Shown here piece after piece: positions 45,788 to 54,700 of a stretch of DNA of 59,865 bases; within the stretch, counting starts at the first letter, position 1, and the number at the start of each line of letters is the position of its first letter. The notes beneath the pieces are model-generated. The model did not search any database. It saw only the letters and a list, made by a program, of their open reading frames with translations, and was not told where the DNA came from. A program made the translations under genes and the position numbers. This stretch comes from Rhodanobacteraceae bacterium (lineage in GTDB: Bacteria; Pseudomonadota; Gammaproteobacteria; Xanthomonadales; Rhodanobacteraceae), in NCBI GenBank assembly GCA_025928585.1, contig JAICJG010000003.1, positions 1 to 59,865 of the forward strand, read 5' to 3'.

Positions 45788-45870
45788 AAAACCGGGGTCA
45801 GAGTGGACTTTCGAATATTAGCCTGGAACGCTTGATCTCAACCATGAAAGTGCACTCTGACCCCGGTTTT
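45788..45870. repeat. Palindromic repeat between mgtA and gpx (GGGGTCAG family)
   Basis: An 18-bp perfect arm (45788-45805, AAAACCGGGGTCAGAGTG) and its complement (45853-45870) bound an 83-bp element. The arms extend imperfectly inward to ACTTTC. It contains the first bases of the mgtA stop codon and ends 5 bp from the gpx start. The arms share GGGGTCAG...ACTTT with the repeat inside ctaA, so both belong to one family, which I suspect is REP/RAYT-mobilised. On the minus strand TTGAGA and TAATAT lie 15 bp apart inside it and could form a weak promoter for gpx. Confidence 0.75.
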
Positions 45871-48532
45871 ACAGCCAGCGCGCGAACCGGCGCACGAACA
45901 TTGCCTTCACGATTTGCGTCAGTACGCAGTATGCGGCGACGGTGGCGGCCAGCCACGCGAAGTACACCGGCGGCAGTTCGACCATCCCCAGCTTGTGGCC
46001 GAGCAGGGTATAGGGCAATGCGATACCGACCGCGATGATCGCGCTGGTCAGCGCCAGCACCGGCGCCGAAGCCGCACTCTGCACGAACGGGATCTTGCGG
46101 GTGCGGATCATGTGCACCACCAGGGTCTGGGTGATCAGGCTTTCGACGAACCAGCCGGACTGGAAGAACGCCTGGTGCGCGGGCGCATTCGCGCCGAACC
46201 AGAACCACAGCAGCAGGAACGTGGTGATGTCGAACACCGAACTCGTCGGTCCGATCCGGAACATGAAACGACCAATGTCGCCGGCATCCCATTTCCTGGG
46301 TTTGCGAACGTATTCCTCGTCCATCCGGTCGAACGGGATGGACAACTGCGAAAGGTCGTAGAGCAGGTTCAGCACCAGGATTTGCAGCGGCAGCATCGGC
46401 AGGAACGGCAGGAAAATGCTCGCGACCAGCATGCTGAGCACGTTGCCGAAGTTGGAGCTAGCCGTCATCTTGATGTACTTGATGATGTTGCCGAAGGTGA
46501 CCCGCCCTTCCAGCACGCCCTCCTCCAGCACCATCAGGTTCTTTTCGAGCAGGATGATGTCGGCCGATTCCTTGGCGATGTCGGTGGCGGTATCGACCGA
46601 GATCCCGACGTCGGCGTGGCGAAGCGCGGGCGCGTCGTTGATGCCGTCGCCGAGGAAACCGACGGTGTGCCCCTGCCGCTGCAACGACGTCACCACCCTC
46701 GCCTTCTGCAGCGGCGACATCTTGGCGAATACCGTGGTGTGCGCGACCCGTTCGTCCAGCGCCGCATCGTCGAGATCCTCGATGTCGCGACCCAGTACCG
46801 ACTGTTCGACGTCCAAACCGACCTCACGGCAGATCTTGCGGGTCACCGCTTCGTTGTCGCCGGTGATCACCTTCACGTGGACCCCGTGCTGGTGGAGCGC
46901 GGCGATCGCGGTGCGGGCGGTATCCTTGGGCGGATCGAGAAAGGCAAGGCAGCCGATCGCCGTCAAGCCTTCCTCGTCGGCGACGCCGTAGGCGCGCCCG
47001 GGAGCGGGCTGGCGCCGGATCGCGACGATCAGCACCCGCAGTCCGTCCTCGTTCAATTCGTGGGTCATCGCGCGAATCGCGTCGCGACGTTCGTCGGTCA
47101 TCGGAATGTCGCGCCCGCCCTCGCGCGCGCACGCACATATCGACAGCATTTCCTCGACCGCGCCCTTGCAGATCAGGAGTTCGCCGTCGAACCCGGACGC
47201 AGCGTCCGCGGCACACAGCACCACCGACATCCGGCGGCGCTGGAAGTCGAACGGAATCTCGTCGACGACGCGCCACCTGGCGACGCTCGCTTCCAGGTCG
47301 CGGTGCGACAGCACCGCCTTGTCCATCAGGTTCTTGAGGCCGGTCTGGAAGTGGCTGTTGAGATAGCCGTATTCGAGCGCATCGTCGGATTCGTCGCCGT
47401 GCAGATCGAGGTGCTGTTCCAGCACGATCCGGTCCAGGGTGAGCGTGCCGGTCTTGTCGGTGCACAACACATCCATCGCGCCGAAGTTCTGGATCGCGTT
47501 GAGCTGTTTCACCACCACCTTGCGCTTGCTCATCGCCAGCGCGCCCTTGGCAAGGTTCGCGGTGACGATCAACGGCAGCATCTCCGGGGTGAGGCCCACC
47601 GCCACCGAAATCGCGAACAGGAATGCCTCCAGCCAGTTGCCCTTGCCGAAGCCCTGGATCAGGAACACGATCGGCACCATCACCGCCATGAAGCGGATCA
47701 GCAGCCACGACACGCTCTTCACGCCGCGATCGAAACTGGTTTCGGCGCGTACGCCGGTGAGCGTATGCGCCAGCGAGCCGAGGTAGGTGCGCGGCCCGGT
47801 CGCTACCACCACCGCGCTGGCGCTGCCACTGACCACGTTCGTACCCATGTAGCACACGCTCGCGAGATCCAGTGGCTCGACCGGCAGCTCGGAAGTCTGG
47901 CGACGGGCATGGGCGGCTTTCTCGACCGGGATCGATTCGCCGGTGAGGATCGCCTGCGACAGGAACAGGTCCTTTGCAGCCAGCAGGCGCAGATCCGCGG
48001 GCACCATGTCGCCGGCGGAAAGATGCACGATGTCGCCGGCGACGAGTTCGATCACCGGCACCTCGATGCGTTCCGAGTGGCCGTCGCTGGCCCGCCGCGT
48101 GACCGTCGCGGTATTGCGCACCATCGCCTTCAGCCTTTCCGCGGCCCGCGAGGAACGGAATTCCTGGGTGAATCCGAGCAGCGCGCTGATCCCCACCATC
48201 ACCGCAATGATGACCGGGCCGGTCAGGTCGTCGGTCGTGAACAGCTGGACGACGGCCAGCACCAGCAGCACGATGATGAACGGGTTCCAGAACGTGTGCG
48301 CAAGCTGAAACGCCCAGTGCGGGGGTTTCTCGTGGACGGCCTGGTTCTCGCCATCGCGGTCGAGGCGATCCTCGATCTGCTGCTTGTCGAGGCCGGCGGG
48401 GCCGGTGTCGAGCGCGTCGAACAGCGCCGGCTCGTCCTGCCACGCGTAGTCTGCCGCGGCCGGGCGCACATGCGCGCGAGGCGGCCTCGGCCCGGCCATT
48501 GCTTCAGAGGTTTGGGAGGAAGCACCGAACAT
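45869..48532 (-). CDS. mgtA: Magnesium-translocating P-type ATPase
   Basis: The 887-residue P3B-type ATPase imports Mg2+ across the inner membrane. It shows TGES in the actuator domain, the phosphorylation motif CTDKTGTLTLD, KGAVEEML, TGDN, GDGINDAPAL and about ten membrane helices, with the helix 4 segment VGLTPEMLP. The start MFGASSQ was chosen; ATG at MAGPRPP is an alternative. The stop codon lies in a palindromic repeat. Mg2+ limitation control is expected from family knowledge; an Arg-rich small ORF upstream could be part of it. Confidence 0.93.
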   Translation of the reverse strand: MFGASSQTSEAMAGPRPPRAHVRPAAADYAWQDEPALFDALDTGPAGLDKQQIEDRLDRDGENQAVHEKPPHWAFQLAHTFWNPFIIVLLVLAVVQLFTTDDLTGPVIIAVMVGISALLGFTQEFRSSRAAERLKAMVRNTATVTRRASDGHSERIEVPVIELVAGDIVHLSAGDMVPADLRLLAAKDLFLSQAILTGESIPVEKAAHARRQTSELPVEPLDLASVCYMGTNVVSGSASAVVVATGPRTYLGSLAHTLTGVRAETSFDRGVKSVSWLLIRFMAVMVPIVFLIQGFGKGNWLEAFLFAISVAVGLTPEMLPLIVTANLAKGALAMSKRKVVVKQLNAIQNFGAMDVLCTDKTGTLTLDRIVLEQHLDLHGDESDDALEYGYLNSHFQTGLKNLMDKAVLSHRDLEASVARWRVVDEIPFDFQRRRMSVVLCAADAASGFDGELLICKGAVEEMLSICACAREGGRDIPMTDERRDAIRAMTHELNEDGLRVLIVAIRRQPAPGRAYGVADEEGLTAIGCLAFLDPPKDTARTAIAALHQHGVHVKVITGDNEAVTRKICREVGLDVEQSVLGRDIEDLDDAALDERVAHTTVFAKMSPLQKARVVTSLQRQGHTVGFLGDGINDAPALRHADVGISVDTATDIAKESADIILLEKNLMVLEEGVLEGRVTFGNIIKYIKMTASSNFGNVLSMLVASIFLPFLPMLPLQILVLNLLYDLSQLSIPFDRMDEEYVRKPRKWDAGDIGRFMFRIGPTSSVFDITTFLLLWFWFGANAPAHQAFFQSGWFVESLITQTLVVHMIRTRKIPFVQSAASAPVLALTSAIIAVGIALPYTLLGHKLGMVELPPVYFAWLAATVAAYCVLTQIVKAMFVRRFARWL

Positions 48533-48704
48533 CGCTCGTTTCCATCGCGGAGGCTACCCGTCCACGGAACGAGCGGTGGATCGGTGGATTACATCGAAAG
48601 GGACCGCTGCGTTCGTTTTCGCCCGCGCAGCATGGCGCGCGCGAGGCAAGATCGCGCGTGTATTCGCGATGGAGGCCGCAGGCCGCGATGGATCGCGAGC
48701 GCGA

Positions 48705-48845
48705 TCATGCAGCTTCGGGACGGCCCGCGGCAACCCTCGGCGCAGGCACGGTCACGCTCCACTCGCGACGGCGCGCGTCGCGGCGGTTCGAATGCGCATG
48801 GCGGGCCGCCAAGCGCGCACGCAAGAAATTGCGAAGGAGGTTCAT
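48705..48845 (-). CDS. Candidate Arg-rich leader peptide upstream of mgtA (46 aa)
   Basis: A 46-codon frame begins at an ATG preceded by a strong AAGAGGAGAT ribosome site with 6-nt spacing, one of the best in the window. The product starts MNLLRNFLRARLAARHA and has about 12 Arg in 46 residues, followed by a Pro/Val/Ala-rich end. It stops 172 bp before mgtA on the same strand. Salmonella mgtA and mgtCBR have small leader ORFs (MgtL, MgtP) whose translation controls readthrough; this could be an analogue, though it lacks their Pro-rich core. It may equally be an unrelated small protein. Confidence 0.45.
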   Translation of the reverse strand: MNLLRNFLRARLAARHAHSNRRDARRREWSVTVPAPRVAAGRPEAA

Positions 48846-49240
48846 GGCCCATCTCCTCTTGCAAGCGGTGCCGCAGCACCGCACGAGGAGCGGACCGGAC
48901 TCGCCTAGTCGGGAGTACCGGCCGCCCGGGCGCGACTGCCGCGGACGATCGTTTCGATTGTGGCCGCCGTCACCCGATGCAAGCGGATGCCGGCGGTGCG
49001 ACTAGGGTGTACGTCCATGGTCATGATTGATGAAGGACAGTGCCGATGCGCGCTGCGCGCGCCGGTCGGCACGCAAATTGTCGTATGGGAGCCGCGCGCG
49101 GGTCAACCCCTCGGGGTGCGGGGCAATGTTCGGCCCGGGTGCCGGGGACAGCGTCCCGGCCGGAAGCGCGGCAGACGCCGGCCGGCGCAATGACCGGCGC
49201 GCTATCATCCCCGGTGGCATCGAATCTTCCAGGCATGGCC
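48846..49240. other. Gene-free divergent region between the mgtA leader and sco
   Basis: About 395 bp lie between two divergent transcripts. Open frames are present only as GC-rich noise. No known Mg2+ riboswitch (M-box) pattern was recognised, though I cannot fold it. The promoters of mgtA and of the sco operon should lie here; no confident boxes were found. Confidence 0.45.
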
Positions 49241-49843
49241 ATGACCCTTCCTCGCATTCCTTTGCGCTGGCTGCTCGCGGGCTGCGCAGCGGTCCTGCTC
49301 GCTGCCTGCGCCGCGCACCCGAACTGGCAGCTCGATGACGTGAGTGGCCACCTGCCGGACCTCGAGTTCAATCTCACCAACGACCTCGGCAAGCCGGTCA
49401 CGGCCGCGACCTTCCACGGCAAGGTGGTGGTGCTGTATTTCGGCTACACCCACTGCCCGGACGTGTGCCCGCTGACCCTGGTGCACCTGCACACGGTGCT
49501 GCAGAAACTCGGCAAGGACGCCGACGACGTGCGGGTGCTGTTCGTGACCGTGGACCCGATCCGCGACACGGTGCCGGTGCTCCACCAGTACGTCAGCGCG
49601 TTCGATCCGCGGATCGTCGGCCTGACCGGTACCCAGGACGCGCTCGCGAAGCTCGCCAAGCGCTATCGCGCGTTCTTCCAGCGGGAAACGCCAAAGACCT
49701 CGACAGGCGACTACGAAGTCACCCACAGCTCGGCGATCTACATCTTCGATCGCGAAGGGCGCGCGCGGCTGCTGGCGACGCCGGGCGCGACCAATGACGA
49801 GATCTTCCATGACCTGAAGATCCTGGTGGAGCAGCCGTCATGA
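49241..49843 (+). CDS. Sco1/SenC-family copper chaperone
   Basis: The 200-residue thioredoxin-fold lipoprotein (lipobox LLAAC) delivers or reduces copper for the CuA site of cytochrome c oxidase. The copper ligands are Cys72 and Cys76 in THCPDVCPLT and His162 in VTHSSAIYIF. An ATG two codons upstream is possible, but the chosen start sits better relative to a CAGG site. The stop overlaps the next start, coupling it to PCu(A)C. Confidence 0.92.
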   Translation: MTLPRIPLRWLLAGCAAVLLAACAAHPNWQLDDVSGHLPDLEFNLTNDLGKPVTAATFHGKVVVLYFGYTHCPDVCPLTLVHLHTVLQKLGKDADDVRVLFVTVDPIRDTVPVLHQYVSAFDPRIVGLTGTQDALAKLAKRYRAFFQRETPKTSTGDYEVTHSSAIYIFDREGRARLLATPGATNDEIFHDLKILVEQPS

Positions 49844-50301
49844 GAGTCCTGCGGAGCGTCCTCGCAGGCACCCTGCTCGCGATTGCCGCCGCGGCAGTCG
49901 GCGCCCCGCCAGCACCGCCCGCGGGCGTGCGGATCGAGCACGCCTGGATCCGCTGGTTGCCGGCCAGCCTGCCGGCCGCAGCCTACGCGGAGATCGTGAA
50001 CGACAGCGCTGCCAACCTGCGGATCACGGGCGCCAGCAGCCCCGCCTACGGCATGGCGATGCTGCACCACTCGCGCCTCGCGCACGGCGACAGCACCATG
50101 GAAATGATCGACCACGTGGATGTTCCCGCGCACGCGCGGGTGAAACTTGCGCCGGGCGGCTATCACCTGATGCTCAGCCACGCGACGCGCTCGATCAAAC
50201 CGGGGGATACCGTGAAGGTCACGCTCGAGTTCGCCGGCGGGGCGAAGCTTCAGGCGGACTTCCCGGTGCTGCCCGCCAATGCGTCCGGCCCCTCGCACTG
50301 A
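49840..50301 (+). CDS. Periplasmic copper chaperone PCu(A)C
   Basis: The 153-residue exported protein has a signal peptide and the PCu(A)C copper motif: MAMLHHS, then MEMI, then GYHLMLSHA, providing His and Met ligands. It works with Sco to load copper into cytochrome c oxidase. Its last 52 bp overlap the 3' end of the convergent ctaG gene. Confidence 0.9.
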   Translation: MRVLRSVLAGTLLAIAAAAVGAPPAPPAGVRIEHAWIRWLPASLPAAAYAEIVNDSAANLRITGASSPAYGMAMLHHSRLAHGDSTMEMIDHVDVPAHARVKLAPGGYHLMLSHATRSIKPGDTVKVTLEFAGGAKLQADFPVLPANASGPSH

Positions 50302-51170
50302 GCCGCAGCCGCCTGGCGCAGGCGCAGCAACTCGCGCTGGCGCCGGTTGCGCGGCAACCGGCCCTTGCTGTCCAGCCGGATCCAGTGCGCGAACCCGATC
50401 AGCGCCGCGAGGACGCTCATCATCGAGCTCGGAATCCACAGGATCAGGCCGCCGATGTGCTGGTCCATGATCGCCGGAATCCCCGCGAAGGCGCGCCCGC
50501 ACAGGCTGTAGATCGGATAGAGGTCGGTCTTGGTGAGGCTGATGTACGCGCCGATCAGGATCTGCGGCAGGATCACCGCGAGTGCCACGAACACGCGCAC
50601 GCCCGGCGACAGCCGCGCCGGCGGCCGCGGACGGTGATCGAGGATCAGCCACCAGAACAGCATGCCGTCGGCCGCCATGCTGAAGTTCATCACGCGGTAC
50701 AGCCGCCAGTCGAGCATCGCCTCGAAGTGCACCGCGGGCCACAGCCACAGGTAAATCAGCCCGACGAAGATCAGCGCAGCGACGAACGGATGCAGCAGCA
50801 CGGCGAGCACACTCCGGACCGGCCCCCATTGCAATGGGGGTTTCAGCCAGCGCGTACGGAACCTGACCGGCAGCCCGCGCCGCATCGTGATGCCCGGATA
50901 GCCGAGCGCAATCAGGAACGGGCCCATGTGGTGCAGCCCCATGTGCTGGATGCGGTGGATGAAGAACTCGTGCTCGGCGTAGTAGTCGAGCCGCGTATGC
51001 AGGCCAGTGTAGATAATCAGCAACCCGGCCCAGAACAGCAGTTGCCGATACCACGGCGCCGTCATCGGCGAGCGCCGCTGGCCGCGCCAGTACAGCCATA
51101 CGGCCCCGGCGAACACGACCACCACGACGGCCGACGGTTCCCAGGGAATCCACCAGCGCAAGAAGTCCAT
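50250..51170 (-). CDS. caa3-type cytochrome c oxidase assembly protein CtaG
   Basis: The 306-residue membrane protein has about seven helices and His/Met-rich segments (IHRIQHMGLHHMGPF, MDQHIGG) typical of the Bacillus CtaG/caa3_CtaG family, which is unrelated to Cox11 despite the shared name. It is needed for formation of active aa3/caa3 oxidase and may handle copper. The start MDFLRWW was chosen at the edge of helix 1. Confidence 0.88.
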   Translation of the reverse strand: MDFLRWWIPWEPSAVVVVVFAGAVWLYWRGQRRSPMTAPWYRQLLFWAGLLIIYTGLHTRLDYYAEHEFFIHRIQHMGLHHMGPFLIALGYPGITMRRGLPVRFRTRWLKPPLQWGPVRSVLAVLLHPFVAALIFVGLIYLWLWPAVHFEAMLDWRLYRVMNFSMAADGMLFWWLILDHRPRPPARLSPGVRVFVALAVILPQILIGAYISLTKTDLYPIYSLCGRAFAGIPAIMDQHIGGLILWIPSSMMSVLAALIGFAHWIRLDSKGRLPRNRRQRELLRLRQAAAAQCEGPDALAGSTGKSA

Positions 51171-51296
51171 CACAACGTTCAAGACATCACCTGACGCAAG
51201 CGGGACGCCGCAGCGCCCGGAGGGCCATCCGGCGCGGCGCCGGCCCGCTGGGTGCACACCCGCTCCCGCGACCGCCCATCACACCACAAACCGTCC

Positions 51297-53465
51297 TCAG
51301 CCGCCAGTCGCCGCGCTGGTCTCGCCACGCGCCAGCGCAGCGATGAACGGCGGCACCTGACCCGCGGTCAGCGGACGCGCATACAGATATCCCTGCAGGA
51401 GGTCGCAGCCGAACTCCTGGAGCATCTGCTGCTGCTCGCGGGTTTCGACGCCCTCGGCGACCACCTGCAGGCCGAGGCTGCGGCCCAGCGCAATGATCGA
51501 CTTCACGATCGCGCGGTCGCCGACCTCGGTCACCAGGTTGCGCACGAAGGTGCGGTCGACCTTGATCTGGCTGACCGCGAGGTTCTTGATGGTTTCCAGG
51601 TTCGAATAGCCGGTGCCGAAATCGTCGACCGACACCCGTATGCCGCTGGCGATCAGGCTGTCCAATATCGGCAGGCCGCCTTTCACGTCCTGCACGAGGT
51701 GCCGCTCGGTGATCTCGAGCAGCAGGTCGTCGTTGCCGATGCCGTGCGCGCCCATCGCGTCCGAAAGGTGCTGCTCGAATCTTCCGGCCTCGCGCAACTG
51801 CATCCCCGACACGTTCAGCGCCACGTAGAACACCGGCAGTCCGGCCTCTCGCCAGGCCGCCAACTGCCGGCAGGCCTCGTTGACCACCCACGCGCCGATC
51901 GGCTCGATCAGGCGCGATTCCTCGGCGAGGCCGATGAAGGATGCCGGTCCGACCGTGCCCATCCCGGGACGGTTCCAGTACAGCAGCGCCTCCACGCCGG
52001 CCATCCGGTGGTTGCGCAGGTCCACGATCGGCTGGTAGCACAGCACGAACTGCGAGCGGACGATCGCCACCCGAAGTGCGGCCAGCAGGTCGTGCCGCCA
52101 ACTGACCGCCTCGGCCATCCATGCCTGGAAACGCTGCACGTGGTTGCCGCCTTCCTCCTTGGCGCGGAACAGCGCGGTGTCGGCCTCGCGCACCAGGTTT
52201 TCGGCATCGAGCGCGTCGTCCGGAAACATGCTGAAGCCCGCGCTCGCGGCGACGTCCATGACCCGGCCCTCGATCTCCACCGGCTTGCAGATCTCCTCCA
52301 TCAGGCGCACGGCCACGGCCTCGGCGGTGCGTGCATCGGTATTGGGGAGCAGCAGCAGGAACTCGTCGCCGCCGAAGCGGCACAGGATGTCGTCCTCGCG
52401 CATGCTCCTGCCGAGGCGCTGCGCGACCACGCAGATCACGTCGTCGCCCACGCTGTGCCCGGCGGTGTCGTTGATCTCCTTGAAGTTGTCGAGGTCGAAG
52501 AACACCACCGCCAGCGACTCGCCCGAGTAGCGCGCGGCCGCCAGCGCCTGCTCGAATTGGCCGCGCAACTGGGTGCGGTTCGGCAGGCCCGTCAAGGCGT
52601 CGAAGAACGCGAGGTGGCGGATGCGCGCCTGCGCGTAGCGGAGTTCGGCGGTATCGATGCACACGTAGACGCGAAAGGTGACCTCGCCCGCGGCATCGCG
52701 CACCGCGACCACCGAGCTGTCGAGCGTCTTGCCTTCGCCGCCGGGGCGGCGCCAGGTCAGGCGGCCGCTCCACCCACCCGACTCCTGCAGCGCGGCCTCG
52801 AGCTCCGCGGTACCGTCCGTGGGCGCCTGCACGTCACGCAGGAACTGTCCGACCAGCTCGTCCCGGCCGAACCCGGTCATCCCGAGGAACGCATTGTTGA
52901 CCGACACGATGCGGTCGTTGGCGTCGCTGATCACGATGCCGTCGCTGCCGGCCTCGAACACGCTGGCGGCAACCTGCAACTGGCGTTCGGTACTGAGTTG
53001 CTCGGTGATGTCCGTGTAGGAACCCGCGACCCGAACGGCCTTGCCGTCCGGGCCGTACTGGGTGACGCTGCGGGCGAGGATCGTCAGCACCCGGCCGTCG
53101 CGGGTGCGCATCCGCATCACGCGGCGCAGCTCGCCGGTCCGGCGGGCCTCGATGTGCCCGTACAAGGCGCCGCGCGCCGCCTCGAGGTCTTCCGGCAGGA
53201 TGATGCGGCGGAGGTCTTCGGGCCCGGACAGTTCGCTCTCGTCGTAGCCCAGCATCTGGCGGACCCGCGGCGAGAAGAATATGTGCTGGCTGGCAAGGTC
53301 GAAGTCCCAGATGCCGTCGTTGGCACCTTCGGCCACCAGCATGTAGCGCTCGCGGCTGACTTGCCATTCGCGGGCGATCCGTTTTTGCCTGCGCAGGGTC
53401 CACGCCGCCAACGCGACGCTGGCCAGCACGGCGGCGAGGGCGACGACGAGCAGGACCCGGTCCAC
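51297..53465 (-). CDS. PAS-PAS-GGDEF-EAL cyclic di-GMP protein
   Basis: The 722-residue protein has an N-terminal membrane helix, two PAS domains (about 40-155 and 160-280), a GGDEF domain with intact RFGGDEF and an EAL domain with intact motifs (GVEALLYW, LEITERH, DDFGTGYSNL, KVDRTFV, AEGVET, QGYLYARP). It could make and break cyclic di-GMP; which activity dominates is not readable. It sits between ctaG and ctaB of the oxidase region, same strand, with no functional link evident. Confidence 0.9.
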   Translation of the reverse strand: MDRVLLVVALAAVLASVALAAWTLRRQKRIAREWQVSRERYMLVAEGANDGIWDFDLASQHIFFSPRVRQMLGYDESELSGPEDLRRIILPEDLEAARGALYGHIEARRTGELRRVMRMRTRDGRVLTILARSVTQYGPDGKAVRVAGSYTDITEQLSTERQLQVAASVFEAGSDGIVISDANDRIVSVNNAFLGMTGFGRDELVGQFLRDVQAPTDGTAELEAALQESGGWSGRLTWRRPGGEGKTLDSSVVAVRDAAGEVTFRVYVCIDTAELRYAQARIRHLAFFDALTGLPNRTQLRGQFEQALAAARYSGESLAVVFFDLDNFKEINDTAGHSVGDDVICVVAQRLGRSMREDDILCRFGGDEFLLLLPNTDARTAEAVAVRLMEEICKPVEIEGRVMDVAASAGFSMFPDDALDAENLVREADTALFRAKEEGGNHVQRFQAWMAEAVSWRHDLLAALRVAIVRSQFVLCYQPIVDLRNHRMAGVEALLYWNRPGMGTVGPASFIGLAEESRLIEPIGAWVVNEACRQLAAWREAGLPVFYVALNVSGMQLREAGRFEQHLSDAMGAHGIGNDDLLLEITERHLVQDVKGGLPILDSLIASGIRVSVDDFGTGYSNLETIKNLAVSQIKVDRTFVRNLVTEVGDRAIVKSIIALGRSLGLQVVAEGVETREQQQMLQEFGCDLLQGYLYARPLTAGQVPPFIAALARGETSAATGG

Positions 53466-53559
53466 GCGTTGCGACTGCCTCCTTGTAATGCCTGCTTACT
53501 GGGCGGGTCCGATCAACCAGACCGTACGCGTCGCCCCGGCATCGCGGCTCCGACCAAGC

Positions 53560-54555
53560 TTACCCGATCCTCTGGAACACGTAGCCGCCGACCCGCAGCA
53601 CCGGTTGCGTCAGCCAGTGGTCCGCGAGCAGGAAGGCGAACAGCGCGATCAGGTATACGATCGAATAGCCGAAGGCGCTCATCGCGAAGCGTTCGTCCGG
53701 CGGGCGCATCAGGCGGATCGCGTAGTACAGGTAGGCAACGCCGAGCACCAGTGCGCCGCCGAGGTACAACAGCCCGCTCATGCCGGTGAGGTAGGGCAGG
53801 AAGCTGACCAGCACCAGCAGGATCGTGTAATAGAGGACGTGCCAGCGGGTGTATTCGACGCCGTACACGACCGGCAGCATCGGAATGCAGGCGCGCCGGT
53901 AATCCTCGCGGCGGACAATCGCCAGCGACCAGAAATGCGGCGGGGTCCAGGCGAACACGATCAGCACCAGGAGCAATCCGTAGGCCCAGTCGGTCAGCGT
54001 CTGCATCCCGGTCACCGCGGCCCAGCCGAGCAGGGGCGGGATTGCGCCGGCCAGGCCGCCGATCACGATGTTCTGCGGCGTCGCGCGCTTCAGGAACGCG
54101 GTGTAGATCACCGCGTAGCCGATCAGGCCGATGAAGGTCAGCAGCGCGGTCAGCCAGTTGACCAGCAGCACCAGCACCAGCATCGAGGCCACGCCCAGCA
54201 CCGTCGCGAAAGCGAGCACCTGGCGGGTGGTCAAGGTGCCGGTCACCAGCGGCCGATGCGCGGTGCGCGCCATCAGGCGGTCGATGCGCTGGTCGATCAA
54301 CTGGTTCAGCGCGGCGGCCGACGACGACGCCATCCAGATGCCGAGCGTGCCGAACACCAGCGCGCGCCACGGCGGCACGCCGGGCGCGGCGAGGAACATC
54401 CCGATCAATGCGGTGAACACCAGCAGCGCCACGATGCGCGGTTTGGTGGCGGCGAGGTACTGGCCCGCGAGCGAAGGCGTCCGCCGCGCCGCGGGGCGAG
54501 GGGCCCCGGCCGCTACCGAGGCCGCCTGCCCTGCTCGATCGATACTGCTATCCAT
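53560..54555 (-). CDS. ctaB: Protoheme IX farnesyltransferase (heme O synthase)
   Basis: The 331-residue UbiA-family enzyme adds a farnesyl group to heme b, giving heme O, the precursor of heme A. The prenyl-diphosphate motif reads [20 protein letters not shown] and the second Asp-rich region is [15 protein letters not shown]. About nine membrane helices are visible. It lies 145 bp downstream of ctaA on the same strand, as in Pseudomonas. Confidence 0.95.
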   Translation of the reverse strand: MDSSIDRAGQAASVAAGAPRPAARRTPSLAGQYLAATKPRIVALLVFTALIGMFLAAPGVPPWRALVFGTLGIWMASSSAAALNQLIDQRIDRLMARTAHRPLVTGTLTTRQVLAFATVLGVASMLVLVLLVNWLTALLTFIGLIGYAVIYTAFLKRATPQNIVIGGLAGAIPPLLGWAAVTGMQTLTDWAYGLLLVLIVFAWTPPHFWSLAIVRREDYRRACIPMLPVVYGVEYTRWHVLYYTILLVLVSFLPYLTGMSGLLYLGGALVLGVAYLYYAIRLMRPPDERFAMSAFGYSIVYLIALFAFLLADHWLTQPVLRVGGYVFQRIG

Positions 54556-54700
54556 CACGGCATTGTAAATGGTCCGCGCGAAGCGGCTGTTGTGACAAGC
54601 CAGGCCAGGGAAGGCCGATCTGGACTTCCAGGGTCCGGTGCCGACCGGGCGACCCGTGATTTCGAAGAACCAGCGATCAGGGATGGTCGCAAAATCACTA

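Noticed and set aside
48533-48704. Mg2+ riboswitch (M-box) in the mgtA leader
   Set aside because: The conserved M-box sequence blocks were not recognisable; folding or a covariance search would be needed.
45914-49030. A 1038-codon plus-strand frame opposite mgtA
   Set aside because: It is the antisense shadow of the MgtA gene; the minus strand holds all P-type ATPase motifs.
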